From assembly GCA_964540575.1 (NCBI GenBank), contig CAZINI010000033.1, positions 1 to 33,995 of the forward strand: a stretch of DNA of 33,995 nucleotides, given 5' to 3'. Below are positions 1 through 7,318 of this stretch, in pieces. The notes beneath the pieces were generated by a model. It had not been told where the DNA came from and ran no database searches. It saw nothing but the letters and a program-made list of their open reading frames with translations. The position numbers and the translations under genes are program-made. Within the stretch, counting starts at the first letter, position 1. Each line of letters starts with the position of its first letter. The stretch is from UMGS1889 sp964540575. GTDB lineage: Bacteria; Bacillota; Clostridia; Oscillospirales; Ruminococcaceae.

Positions 1-22
1 CCTGTCTTACAGGATTTTCAGC

Positions 23-49
23 CAATAACTGCCCGGTGGGCAGTTATTG
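23..49. repeat. Perfect 12-bp hairpin near window start
   Basis: CAATAACTGCCC and its exact reverse complement are separated by a 3-nt loop (GGT). No T-run follows on either strand, so it is not a textbook intrinsic terminator. It could be the 3' hairpin of a gene lying left of the window, or a small palindromic repeat. A second small palindrome, CCTGT-ctt-ACAGG, sits at bases 1-13. Confidence 0.5.
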
Positions 50-162
50 AGTACGGACTAATTTAGTGTGAAATGTGAACAAATCATTTTGGGTACGGGT
101 TTCTGTTCCGCAGGTGTCGCTGAATTTGTTATGACCGCTAAAACTAAACACTGAACATTATC

Positions 163-191
163 TTGACACAATTCTCGGTTGGTGGTAAAAT
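163..191 (+). promoter_or_regulatory. Sigma-A-type promoter for the hydrolase gene
   Basis: TTGACA at 163-168 and TAAAAT at 186-191 are separated by 17 bases and lie about 35 bases before the ATG of the hydrolase. The match to the housekeeping consensus is 6/6 and 5/6. Confidence 0.7.
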
Positions 192-225
192 CATATTACC
201 ATAATATTTTTAATAGGGTGATAAA

Positions 226-1041
226 ATGCGGTGCGATACAAAATATCCTATTTTTCTTATCCACGGAATGGGATTTCGTGAGAATAAGCATATCGGCTAT
301 TGGGGCAGGATACCGAAGGCTCTTGAAAATAACGGTGCAAGCGTCATATGCAGCATTCAGGACGGCAACGGTTCTATCATTGGAAATGCCGAACAGCTCG
401 AAAAGCAGCTGACTGCCTTTCTGAAAGAATCGGGGGCGGAAAAGGTAAATATTATCGCCCATTCAAAGGGTGGTCTGGAGGCACGTTATCTTATTTCCAC
501 AATGGGTATGGCTGACAGGGTGGCAACGCTTACCACCGTTTCAACGCCCCACAACGGTTCCCGCACGGTGGACAGGCTTATGCAGCTGCCGCAGTCCATA
601 GTAAAGATGGGCTGCAAGGCAGTTGACCTGTGGTTTCGCATTATCGGGGACAGTTCGCCCGATACATATAACGCTGTTTGTTCGTTCAGAACAGCCGATG
701 CGGAGAAATTCAATGCCGAAAATCCCGATGCCGAGGGCATTTACTATCAAAGCTATGCTTTTGTTATGAAAAATATGCTGTCGGATATTTTTATGTGGCT
801 GCCGTGGCTGGTGGTAAAGCATTACGAGGGCGAAAATGACGGTCTGCTTGCACCCGATGCCGTAAAGTGGACTAACTTCAAGGGGATAATCCGAGGTGCG
901 GGACGGCGGGGCATTTCTCATTGCGACGAGGTGGATATGCGGCGAAACAAACTGTCCCAAAAATCGGACAATAGCGGCGTTGCTGATATAACGGAATTTT
1001 ACGTTTCGGTGGCGGAGAATTTGAAGGAAATGGGATTTTAG
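226..1041 (+). CDS. Alpha/beta hydrolase, triacylglycerol lipase-like
   Basis: The 271-aa protein opens with an oxyanion-type motif (LIHGMG, residues 11-16). It carries the nucleophile elbow AHSKGG with Ser80, an Asp205 in GENDGL and a His232 in GISHCDE, in the usual Ser-Asp-His order of the fold. The AHSxGG elbow resembles that of bacterial family I lipases. There is no signal peptide or lipobox, so the enzyme is predicted to be cytoplasmic and its substrate (acylglycerol or another carboxyl ester) cannot be read from the sequence. Residues 180-200 are hydrophobic and tryptophan-rich, which could form a lid or membrane-contact patch. The ATG at 226 follows a weak AGGGTGA ribosome site; a consensus promoter lies just upstream. 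The broken small gene downstream starts 9 nt after the stop codon and was probably co-transcribed. Confidence 0.85.
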   Translation: MRCDTKYPIFLIHGMGFRENKHIGYWGRIPKALENNGASVICSIQDGNGSIIGNAEQLEKQLTAFLKESGAEKVNIIAHSKGGLEARYLISTMGMADRVATLTTVSTPHNGSRTVDRLMQLPQSIVKMGCKAVDLWFRIIGDSSPDTYNAVCSFRTADAEKFNAENPDAEGIYYQSYAFVMKNMLSDIFMWLPWLVVKHYEGENDGLLAPDAVKWTNFKGIIRGAGRRGISHCDEVDMRRNKLSQKSDNSGVADITEFYVSVAENLKEMGF

Positions 1042-1050
1042 GAGGTCAGT

Positions 1051-1228
1051 ATGCCCGAATATGAATGGGAGCTTGATATGTCCAATATAGCGGACAGTAA
1101 AGAATTTATTCTCCGTGATTTAAATGGTGTTTAGCATAAGCTATGACGACGGCGATACCTTTGAGGATAAGGAAATCAGTATCTCCGAAAAGAAGTATAT
1201 GTCTGAGATGCATAATATTCAGCAATAA
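1051..1228 (+). pseudogene. Small frameshifted gene remnant
   Basis: A strong GGAGG ribosome site (1041-1045) precedes an ATG at 1051, but that frame stops after 27 codons (MPEYEWELDMSNIADSKEFI to DLNGV) at 1134. A second frame, overlapping from 1124, reads 34 codons to a TAA at 1228 and has similar acidic composition (SISYDDGDTFEDKEISISEK). Joining them with a +1 shift gives one protein of about 58 residues. I do not recognise the family. It may be a decayed gene, a sequencing indel, or simply a real 27-aa peptide. Confidence 0.4.
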
Positions 1229-1256
1229 GAATTTACTATTTAGAATACGAATTTAC

Positions 1257-1285
1257 TTGACTTTATTCCCGAATTGTTATATAAT
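1257..1285 (+). promoter_or_regulatory. Consensus promoter of glyQS
   Basis: TTGACT at 1257-1262 and TATAAT at 1280-1285 with a 17-base spacer. Transcription would begin near 1292, leaving a leader of only about 58 nt, too short for a T-box element. Confidence 0.85.
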
Positions 1286-1349
1286 GTAGATTGAAATTAT
1301 TTTCCACCGACAAAAATCGGAAAAATATGAAAAAGGCGGTATATATAAA

Positions 1350-2729
1350 ATGGCTGAAAAAACTATGGATAAAGTTGTTGCTCTCTGCAAAAACAGGGGC
1401 TTTGTTTACCCCGGAAGTGAGATCTACGGCGGTCTGGCAAACACTTGGGATTACGGCCCTCTCGGCGTTCTGCTGAAAAACAATATCAAGAATGCATGGC
1501 TGAAAAAGTTCGTTCAGGAGTCCCCCTACAACGTTGGGCTGGACAGTGCTATACTTATGAACCCTCAGACTTGGGTGGCTTCGGGTCACCTGGGCGGATT
1601 TTCCGACCCGCTGATGGACTGCAAGGAGTGCAAGACCCGTCACCGTGCGGACAATCTTATCGAAGATCAGGCAGGCGAGAACACCGCAGGCTGGACTAAC
1701 GACCAGCTGAACGAATTCATCGCAAGCCACGACATTAAGTGTCCCAACTGCGGAAAGAAGAATTTTACACCTATCAGACAGTTCAATCTGATGTTCAAGA
1801 CATTCCAGGGCGTTACCGAGGATTCCAAGGCTGAGCTGTATCTTCGTCCCGAAACCGCACAGGGTATTTTCGTAAACTTTAATAATATTCAGCGTACAAC
1901 ACGTAAGAAGGTGCCCTTCGGCGTTGGACAGGTGGGCAAATCTTTCAGAAACGAGATCACTCCCGGTAACTTCATCTTCCGTGTAAGAGAGTTCGAGCAG
2001 ATGGAGCTGGAGTTCTTCTGCAAGCCCGGCACCGACCTTGAATGGTTCCAGTACTGGAGAACATACTGCAAGGACTTCCTGCTGAGCCTGGGTATCAAGG
2101 AGGAAAATCTCCGTCTGAGAGATCATTCTCCCGAGGAGCTTTGCTTCTATTCCAAGGCTACTACCGACTTTGAGTATAAGTTCCCCTTCGGCTGGGGCGA
2201 GCTGTGGGGCATTGCCGACAGAACGGATTATGACCTCACTCAGCATATGAAAACCAGCGGAAAGTCCCTTGAATACTTCGACCCCGAAACGAACGAGAAG
2301 TACATTCCCTATGTTATCGAGCCTTCTCTGGGCGTTGAAAGACTGTTCCTGACCATCGTTTGCGAGGCTTACGATGAAGAGGAGATAGGCGAGGGCGACA
2401 AGTCCGATGTTAGAACGGTTATGCATCTGCACCCTGCACTTGCTCCCGTAAAGGCTGCTGTCCTTCCTCTGACAAAGAAGCTGAAGGAACCCGCAACAGA
2501 GCTTTACACCAAGCTTGCCAAGAAGTTCAGCGTTGAGTATGACGAGGCAGGTCAGATCGGCAAGAGATACCGCCGTCAGGACGAGATCGGTACTCCTTTC
2601 TGCATCACCTACGACTTCGACACTCTCGAGGACGGCTGCGTTACTGTTCGTGACAGAGATTCTATGGCTCAGGAGAGAGTTAAGATCGATGAGCTGGTTA
2701 AGTATCTTGAGGAGAAACTGGAGTTTTGA
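1350..2729 (+). CDS. glyQS: Glycine--tRNA ligase, single-chain (alpha2) type
   Basis: This class II aminoacyl-tRNA synthetase charges tRNA-Gly with glycine in the cytoplasm. The 459-aa product matches the homodimeric bacterial/archaeal/eukaryotic form. The N-terminus carries the family signature GFVYPGSEIYGGLANTWDYG (residues 17-36). Two cysteine pairs (CKEC 91-94, CPNC 131-134) form a probable zinc site. Motif 2 is FRNEITPGNFIFRVREFEQM (199-218) and motif 3 lies around EPSLGVERL (324-332). The C-terminal anticodon-binding domain runs from about residue 357 (MHLHPALAPVKAAVLP) to the end. The ATG at 1350 follows an AAAGGCGG site. It is transcribed alone, from a consensus promoter to a hairpin just after the stop. 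No T-box is seen, so regulation by uncharged tRNA is not evident. Confidence 0.97.
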   Translation: MAEKTMDKVVALCKNRGFVYPGSEIYGGLANTWDYGPLGVLLKNNIKNAWLKKFVQESPYNVGLDSAILMNPQTWVASGHLGGFSDPLMDCKECKTRHRADNLIEDQAGENTAGWTNDQLNEFIASHDIKCPNCGKKNFTPIRQFNLMFKTFQGVTEDSKAELYLRPETAQGIFVNFNNIQRTTRKKVPFGVGQVGKSFRNEITPGNFIFRVREFEQMELEFFCKPGTDLEWFQYWRTYCKDFLLSLGIKEENLRLRDHSPEELCFYSKATTDFEYKFPFGWGELWGIADRTDYDLTQHMKTSGKSLEYFDPETNEKYIPYVIEPSLGVERLFLTIVCEAYDEEEIGEGDKSDVRTVMHLHPALAPVKAAVLPLTKKLKEPATELYTKLAKKFSVEYDEAGQIGKRYRRQDEIGTPFCITYDFDTLEDGCVTVRDRDSMAQERVKIDELVKYLEEKLEF

Positions 2730-2750
2730 TTTTTGAATAATGCGTAAAAT

Positions 2751-2790
2751 ATGCCCCTTCCAGCTGAATGAAAGCCGGGAGGGGCATTTA
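2751..2790 (+). terminator. Probable terminator after glyQS
   Basis: ATGCCCCT pairs with AGGGGCAT (2751-2758 with 2780-2787), and the stem extends through TCC/GGG and GC/GC with one mismatch. The following T-rich stretch is short (TTTACGTTT). It lies between convergent genes and could serve both. Confidence 0.6.
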
Positions 2791-2806
2791 CGTTTGATAA
2801 ATTGAA

Positions 2807-3850
2807 TTATTCTTTAATATCAATCAGCTTTTTATACCAACTGTCGTATTTTTTGCGGTGCAAACCATCATTCCATTCCTGGCAAAGGAGATAGGTTTTG
2901 TTTTTGTAATTGACAGGGGTGGTGTAATATCTGTTGTATCCTTTGGAATCCTTACGCATTGAGTCCTTATCACTGCAATCTGAGATGTCCTTTAATAGCG
3001 GAAAATTAATGCCGAAAGATTCTTTGCACCATGACTTTGACTGAAGTCTTTCAATAATGTCATCACTAAGTAAATCATTTTCCATCATATGGTTTATAGT
3101 AAGCTGCACGACCATTCCGATTTTCAGCTGATCAAGGGCTGCAATGCTCAGATATTCGTTGTCGTCCTTATTTGCCCGTTCCGTTGTTTTATTGGCTTTT
3201 TCACCATTCTTCGTAGGCTTTTCAAACAGCTTTATCATCTGATAACTGCGTAGGAAAAGCTCTGACGTGTCGGAAATATCTGTTGACTGCAGCATTATAG
3301 GGCTGAGTATGGAGTTGTAAAAATCGGCATTTGTGTACAACTTTATAGAGAAGTTCAGTTTGAGCGATTTAAGCAGTTCTTTTAAATCGTCAAGAAACGG
3401 GATCATCTCATTCAGTACATTGGGATTAGCCTTTGGGGACGCAAAAATTATTTCACCCTCAAAAAAATTCAGGTAGCCAATTATGCACATTATGGTTCTG
3501 ACATATTTCTTTACGATTCGGGCGGCGGTTTCACGCTTGTTTCCGTACGTCAGCCCGCCTTCGTGAAATGCCACATCAATACCGTAAACAAACGGTTCGG
3601 GGTTAAAGCAAACGCCCAGAACGTCGGCTTCTGCTTGACGCATAAGTTGCTCGGGGGAGTTATTTCCGAAAATATCAACATTGTATTTGTCGGAGTAAAA
3701 TTCTGACACAGTATGCATAATTTCGTATAGCTTTTCGCTGTTTGAAACAGTCCAGCTGGGAGATGGTTTCCAATTGGTTTGAACTATTTGACAAAATTTA
3801 ACATGTCTGAGATATGAGTACATTAAGGATTCGCCCATTTCTATTTTCAT
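2807..3850 (-). CDS. Unrecognised 347-aa protein
   Basis: I do not recognise a named family. The start at 3850 was chosen because an AGGAG site precedes it by 8 nt and a consensus promoter (3894-3922) lies upstream; the frame stays open further upstream but only through the promoter and a terminator. The core contains EADVLGVCFNPEPFVYGIDV followed by AFHEGGLTYGNK, then a basic helix (RIVKKYVRTI) and EGEIIFASPK. This order of acidic residues, strand and ExxxxxSPK-like segment could be a divergent restriction-endonuclease-like fold, but that is only inference. A charged linker (KPTKNGEKANKTTERANKDD) separates it from a C-terminal domain ending in YLLCQEWNDG and basic residues. There is no signal peptide or membrane segment. 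Its base composition is more A+T-rich than its neighbours, so transfer is possible. Confidence 0.8.
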   Translation of the reverse strand: MKIEMGESLMYSYLRHVKFCQIVQTNWKPSPSWTVSNSEKLYEIMHTVSEFYSDKYNVDIFGNNSPEQLMRQAEADVLGVCFNPEPFVYGIDVAFHEGGLTYGNKRETAARIVKKYVRTIMCIIGYLNFFEGEIIFASPKANPNVLNEMIPFLDDLKELLKSLKLNFSIKLYTNADFYNSILSPIMLQSTDISDTSELFLRSYQMIKLFEKPTKNGEKANKTTERANKDDNEYLSIAALDQLKIGMVVQLTINHMMENDLLSDDIIERLQSKSWCKESFGINFPLLKDISDCSDKDSMRKDSKGYNRYYTTPVNYKNKTYLLCQEWNDGLHRKKYDSWYKKLIDIKE

Positions 3851-3893
3851 CGCAAGATCACTCCTATTGTTTATTTCCTGCAGCTGCAAGTAT

Positions 3894-3922
3894 ATTGTAC
3901 CATAAGTCGTATAATTTGTCAA
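3894..3922 (-). promoter_or_regulatory. Consensus promoter for the 347-aa protein gene
   Basis: On the minus strand TTGACA (3922-3917) and TACAAT (3899-3894) are separated by 17 bases. It lies about 45 bases upstream of the chosen ATG and downstream of the terminator of the preceding gene. Confidence 0.85.
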
Positions 3923-3957
3923 TAATCCGAATGTCCGACAATTTACCCATTGAAACC

Positions 3958-3993
3958 AAAACGGTTTACCCGATGGTTCGGGTAAACCGTTTT
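3958..3993 (-). terminator. Strong intrinsic terminator, 16-bp perfect stem
   Basis: AAAACGGTTTACCCGA (3958-3973) is the exact complement of 3978-3993 with a 4-nt loop. On the minus strand it ends the transcript of the 1076-aa membrane protein 16 nt after its stop codon. The symmetrical A/T ends could let it work in both directions. Confidence 0.9.
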
Positions 3994-4008
3994 TATCTGA
4001 TTGAAAAA

Positions 4009-7000
4009 TCACCATTCCCAGTCACTCATAAACCTTGTCTTGTTTTCGCTGCCGTTATTGGCGGCGTTTTTCTTTTTAGATTCGTTGACCGCTCCGATGA
4101 CGATAAGCAGACCGCCGCCGATAAGCAGGAACGCCAGCCAGCCCATACTCGAACGGAGGGAGAAGGACAGGTAAACCGTCAAAAATCCCAGAACGGCAGC
4201 CGCCAGCACGAACCAACGCTTTTTCTTGATGACAAACGAGATTATCATTATGGACAGTGAAACTATTCCCGCTGTAAGTGCCGCAAAAAGCTCTGCTTCC
4301 GAAGCTGCCTCAAAAGCAAGGATCGCCATTGACAGTATAGACGCAGCAAAGGAAATGTTCGCCGTTTGGACCTCGTATCCCTTGTGTATCTTCGTAAGCA
4401 GGAAGCAGACTATCGGGACGGGGAGAAGCCGAAATTCCGTCAGGAATATTTCGGGTATCTCCAAATAGGGGATAAAATACCAGGCTATCCAGCCGAAAAG
4501 AAGTGCTGCGGTAAGTGCAGCTCTGTCCCCGGAGGGTTTTCCTGTGCGGCGGAAATAGAGCATTGATGCGGCGGCGAGGAATATCAACGAGCAGAACATT
4601 CTGTGCGGGTCACCGAAGCAGATAAGCACTGCGGGGACAGTCAGGGTGAAAATATCCGCTCGGTAGATGGTTTTGCCGTCCGTTTCCGAGGTCGTGAGGA
4701 TATTTTTACCGAAGAGGATAATCCCCGAAATAACGCCGATTGCTGCGGCGGCAACCGCTATTCCCGTTTCAGCCAAGCCGTCTATCTTGGCAATATTGCA
4801 GATGAATATGGGTGTCAGATAGAACTGAAATGCCGCCAACAGTCCCATCAGCATCATATTTGAACGGCTTGTGCAGAACACAGCCAGATTTATGATATTG
4901 AAGCAGACCGCAAACCATATCAGTTCTTCGCTTGCGGCGGATTGGAACAGCAAAAACAAATTCAGCACCGTCGACCAGCCCGAAAAGAATATCAGCAGTT
5001 CACTCAGGCAGAAGCTGCGTTTTCCCATTTTCGTGAATATTGCTGTAATTCCCGAAATGGCTGCTGCGTATGCGGCGGGGACGATAAGCCCTTTGCTTCC
5101 TAATTCAAGTCTGAATGAGAACATTGCCAGCAGGAATCCCATAAAAGCTGCATTTCCCGTAATGACTGCCGCACAGGCGTATTTCCCGCCGAACCTGTTC
5201 GCCGTCAGACCCCTTAATGCGAAATACACCGAGGCGGCAAGCAGGATATTTGTGCAGTAATATTCTTCCATATCACAGAAAAGGGCAATAAACGCAAAGG
5301 GTATCAGCATTAGTCCCAAGATGAACTCAAAGTCTTTTAAATTGTCCGATTTATTGGACAGGAAGTATAGCAGGAGATCTATCGTCGCAAAGACACAGAC
5401 GTATATAACGGTGACCAAAGCGAAGTCCGTTCCGAAGAAAAGCGTGATAAGATAGGAGGCGATATACCCGAAGATGGGCAGCGAAACTCGTGAGATGATG
5501 CGGTTGTTCTTACTGCCGCAGAACGACATTACCGCTGACATAACACAGGACAGAAAAACGGGAGCCACCGCTTCCGAACAGCCGTCGGCACATGCGATTA
5601 TCGAGCAGATACACATTGAAATATGCAGTGAAAGAGCAAATATGTGAGTGTCGCTTATCTTTTTAAGTTTTGGGATAAACAGGAAGATAAGCCCGTAGAC
5701 TGCAATGATCAACGGGAACAGCATTATGCCGATATTTGCCGTATTCAGCATATTGTCAAGATAGATCGAGAGTTGAGCAGCCAAAAGCACAGCAGCGACG
5801 GGAACTATCTGAACAGATGCTTTGTCATTTTTAGCAAGAGATAGCCACAGGCACTGAACGGCAAGCATTGCGGTCACGATGATAGTGCCGAGAGTTACTT
5901 CTTCGGAAAACAGCTCACCGCCGCCTATCAGCAGAGCGGGTACAAGGGCAAACAAGCTGATATGACGAAGCAGCTTTGCCGCCTTTTCGCCCAATGAGGG
6001 CAGGGCATAGCCCACAATGCCGCAGGAAACTGCCAGTGCCCCACAGATGAAAATGAACTCTCCCAGCTCATCGGGAGATGCAGCCTTGAAAGCACAGGCA
6101 GTCACAAGCACGGAAAACGCCACGGCACCCGAGCCTTCCAGCTGTTCGTCCAGAACGCCGCTGAGAGCGGCTGCCGCAAGAACACCGCAGATGACTGCAC
6201 CAATGAGATTTGTTCCCGAAGCGATTATTGCAGCCGCCGAAAGGACGGCTACCGAGCCTGCGGAGCATATGCCGAAAACTTCGGAAAATACGCTGCTTTC
6301 AGCTTTTTTGGGCAGCCTTTCGACAAAATGGGATACCGCCGTGATGACCAGTGCAGCCGCCGCCGCAAACACCGCAAAGGTGTCACTGTCGGGCACAGCC
6401 GAGCCTATAAGACAGCAGTAGGCAAGCAGTCCCGCTATCCAGGTCAGCACGCCGAAGCTTTTGTGTTTATACAGCCTTGCACCTATTATGCAGGGGACGG
6501 CAAACACTGCCGCCGCAGCACCGATGACGTTCAGACTTCCGTTTGCTGTTCCGAATGAAAACATATCCCCGAAAAGCTCGAAATATCCCGCACAGATAAC
6601 ATTAACAGGCAGAAATACCGAGCCCAGCCTGTACATTGCCAAGGCGGTCTTTTCCATACCCTTCTTCATAAAAAATCCCGAAAGCAGGAAAAGCAGCAGG
6701 GTCATCAGCAGCGTACCGGACAGCTTTCCGATTCCGCTGAAGAACAGCAGGGCGGAGGTGGCGAAAATTATCCCCGCCATAAACACCATTATAACGCCGA
6801 TAAGCAGGACGATATTCATGGAGCTTACGCCGCCCGATGCGGGCTTTTCGGCATATACGGGGGGCATTTCACTTTGCGGCTTCGGCAGCACATATCCGTA
6901 ATTTTCGGGAATGGCTTGCTGAGCCGCCGTTTCGGGAGGGGGTGCCGCCGTCTTTGCTTCCTCCTGTAAATTCGGAGGTGGGGCAGGGGGGACGGTATAC

Positions 7001-7239
7001 GTCGGCATTTGGTAGCCGTTGTCGTTATCCTTGAAATATGTTGCCGTTCTTGCGGCAGAAACATAGTTGAAATGCTCCTCGGCTGTTATTTTTCCCGAGT
7101 TTTTCAGATCCTCGAGAATACGCATATATTGCCGAAGCTCCTTGTCTTTGGCGTTCAGGTCGTGCTTTGCACCGATCAAAAGCGGCAGAAGCACCAGCGG
7201 AGATACCACCCATGCTATTATCAGAATTGCATATATCAT
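4009..7239 (-). CDS. Giant polytopic membrane protein, SCO7613/DUF2157-like
   Basis: The 1076-aa protein starts with one membrane segment (about residues 2-24). A short helical region follows (RQYMRILEDLKNSGKITAEE) that resembles a SHOCT-type helix pair, then a proline-rich linker (TYTVPPAPPP, APPPETAAQQ) to about residue 135. The rest is an almost uninterrupted series of hydrophobic helices, roughly thirty by eye. The segment FMAGIIFATSALLFFSGIGK and the later RLGSVFLPVNVICAGYFELFG resemble proteins annotated as SCO7613 C-terminal/DUF2157 membrane proteins; this is from memory and tentative. No catalytic motif is visible. The ATG at 7239 has an excellent AGGAGGT site. The upstream gene encodes the 1540-aa repeat protein; a terminator hairpin sits between the two, so expression is probably by read-through. 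It ends at a strong terminator. Confidence 0.85.
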   Translation of the reverse strand: MIYAILIIAWVVSPLVLLPLLIGAKHDLNAKDKELRQYMRILEDLKNSGKITAEEHFNYVSAARTATYFKDNDNGYQMPTYTVPPAPPPNLQEEAKTAAPPPETAAQQAIPENYGYVLPKPQSEMPPVYAEKPASGGVSSMNIVLLIGVIMVFMAGIIFATSALLFFSGIGKLSGTLLMTLLLFLLSGFFMKKGMEKTALAMYRLGSVFLPVNVICAGYFELFGDMFSFGTANGSLNVIGAAAAVFAVPCIIGARLYKHKSFGVLTWIAGLLAYCCLIGSAVPDSDTFAVFAAAAALVITAVSHFVERLPKKAESSVFSEVFGICSAGSVAVLSAAAIIASGTNLIGAVICGVLAAAALSGVLDEQLEGSGAVAFSVLVTACAFKAASPDELGEFIFICGALAVSCGIVGYALPSLGEKAAKLLRHISLFALVPALLIGGGELFSEEVTLGTIIVTAMLAVQCLWLSLAKNDKASVQIVPVAAVLLAAQLSIYLDNMLNTANIGIMLFPLIIAVYGLIFLFIPKLKKISDTHIFALSLHISMCICSIIACADGCSEAVAPVFLSCVMSAVMSFCGSKNNRIISRVSLPIFGYIASYLITLFFGTDFALVTVIYVCVFATIDLLLYFLSNKSDNLKDFEFILGLMLIPFAFIALFCDMEEYYCTNILLAASVYFALRGLTANRFGGKYACAAVITGNAAFMGFLLAMFSFRLELGSKGLIVPAAYAAAISGITAIFTKMGKRSFCLSELLIFFSGWSTVLNLFLLFQSAASEELIWFAVCFNIINLAVFCTSRSNMMLMGLLAAFQFYLTPIFICNIAKIDGLAETGIAVAAAAIGVISGIILFGKNILTTSETDGKTIYRADIFTLTVPAVLICFGDPHRMFCSLIFLAAASMLYFRRTGKPSGDRAALTAALLFGWIAWYFIPYLEIPEIFLTEFRLLPVPIVCFLLTKIHKGYEVQTANISFAASILSMAILAFEAASEAELFAALTAGIVSLSIMIISFVIKKKRWFVLAAAVLGFLTVYLSFSLRSSMGWLAFLLIGGGLLIVIGAVNESKKKNAANNGSENKTRFMSDWEW

Positions 7240-7250
7240 ATCCGACCTCC

Positions 7251-7288
7251 TAAAAAATCAGCTTCGCAGTGATTTGCTGCGAAGCTGA
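7251..7288 (-). terminator. Intrinsic terminator touching the next gene's RBS
   Basis: A perfect 12-bp stem (TCAGCTTCGCAG, 7258-7269, with 7277-7288; 7-nt loop) is followed on the minus strand by TTTTTTA and then immediately by AGGAGGT and the ATG of the 1076-aa gene. It terminates the repeat-protein transcript. There is no room for a promoter between it and the next start codon. Confidence 0.85.
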
Positions 7289-7318
7289 CGTAAAGTAGTT
7301 GGTTAGTATTGAAGCCGT

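Noticed and set aside
1..225. tRNA or other RNA gene at the window start
   Set aside because: Two small palindromes are present but no cloverleaf, anticodon arm or TTC loop could be made out.
1286..1349. T-box leader before glyQS
   Set aside because: The leader from the promoter to the ATG is only about 58 nt and has no T-box sequence or antiterminator.
1263..2432. 389-codon minus-strand frame over glyQS
   Set aside because: It is the antisense shadow of a clearly recognised glycyl-tRNA synthetase; such frames are common opposite biased codons.
3851..4015. Upstream extension of the 347-aa protein
   Set aside because: The extra codons run across a 16-bp terminator and the gene's own promoter; the internal ATG has a good ribosome site.
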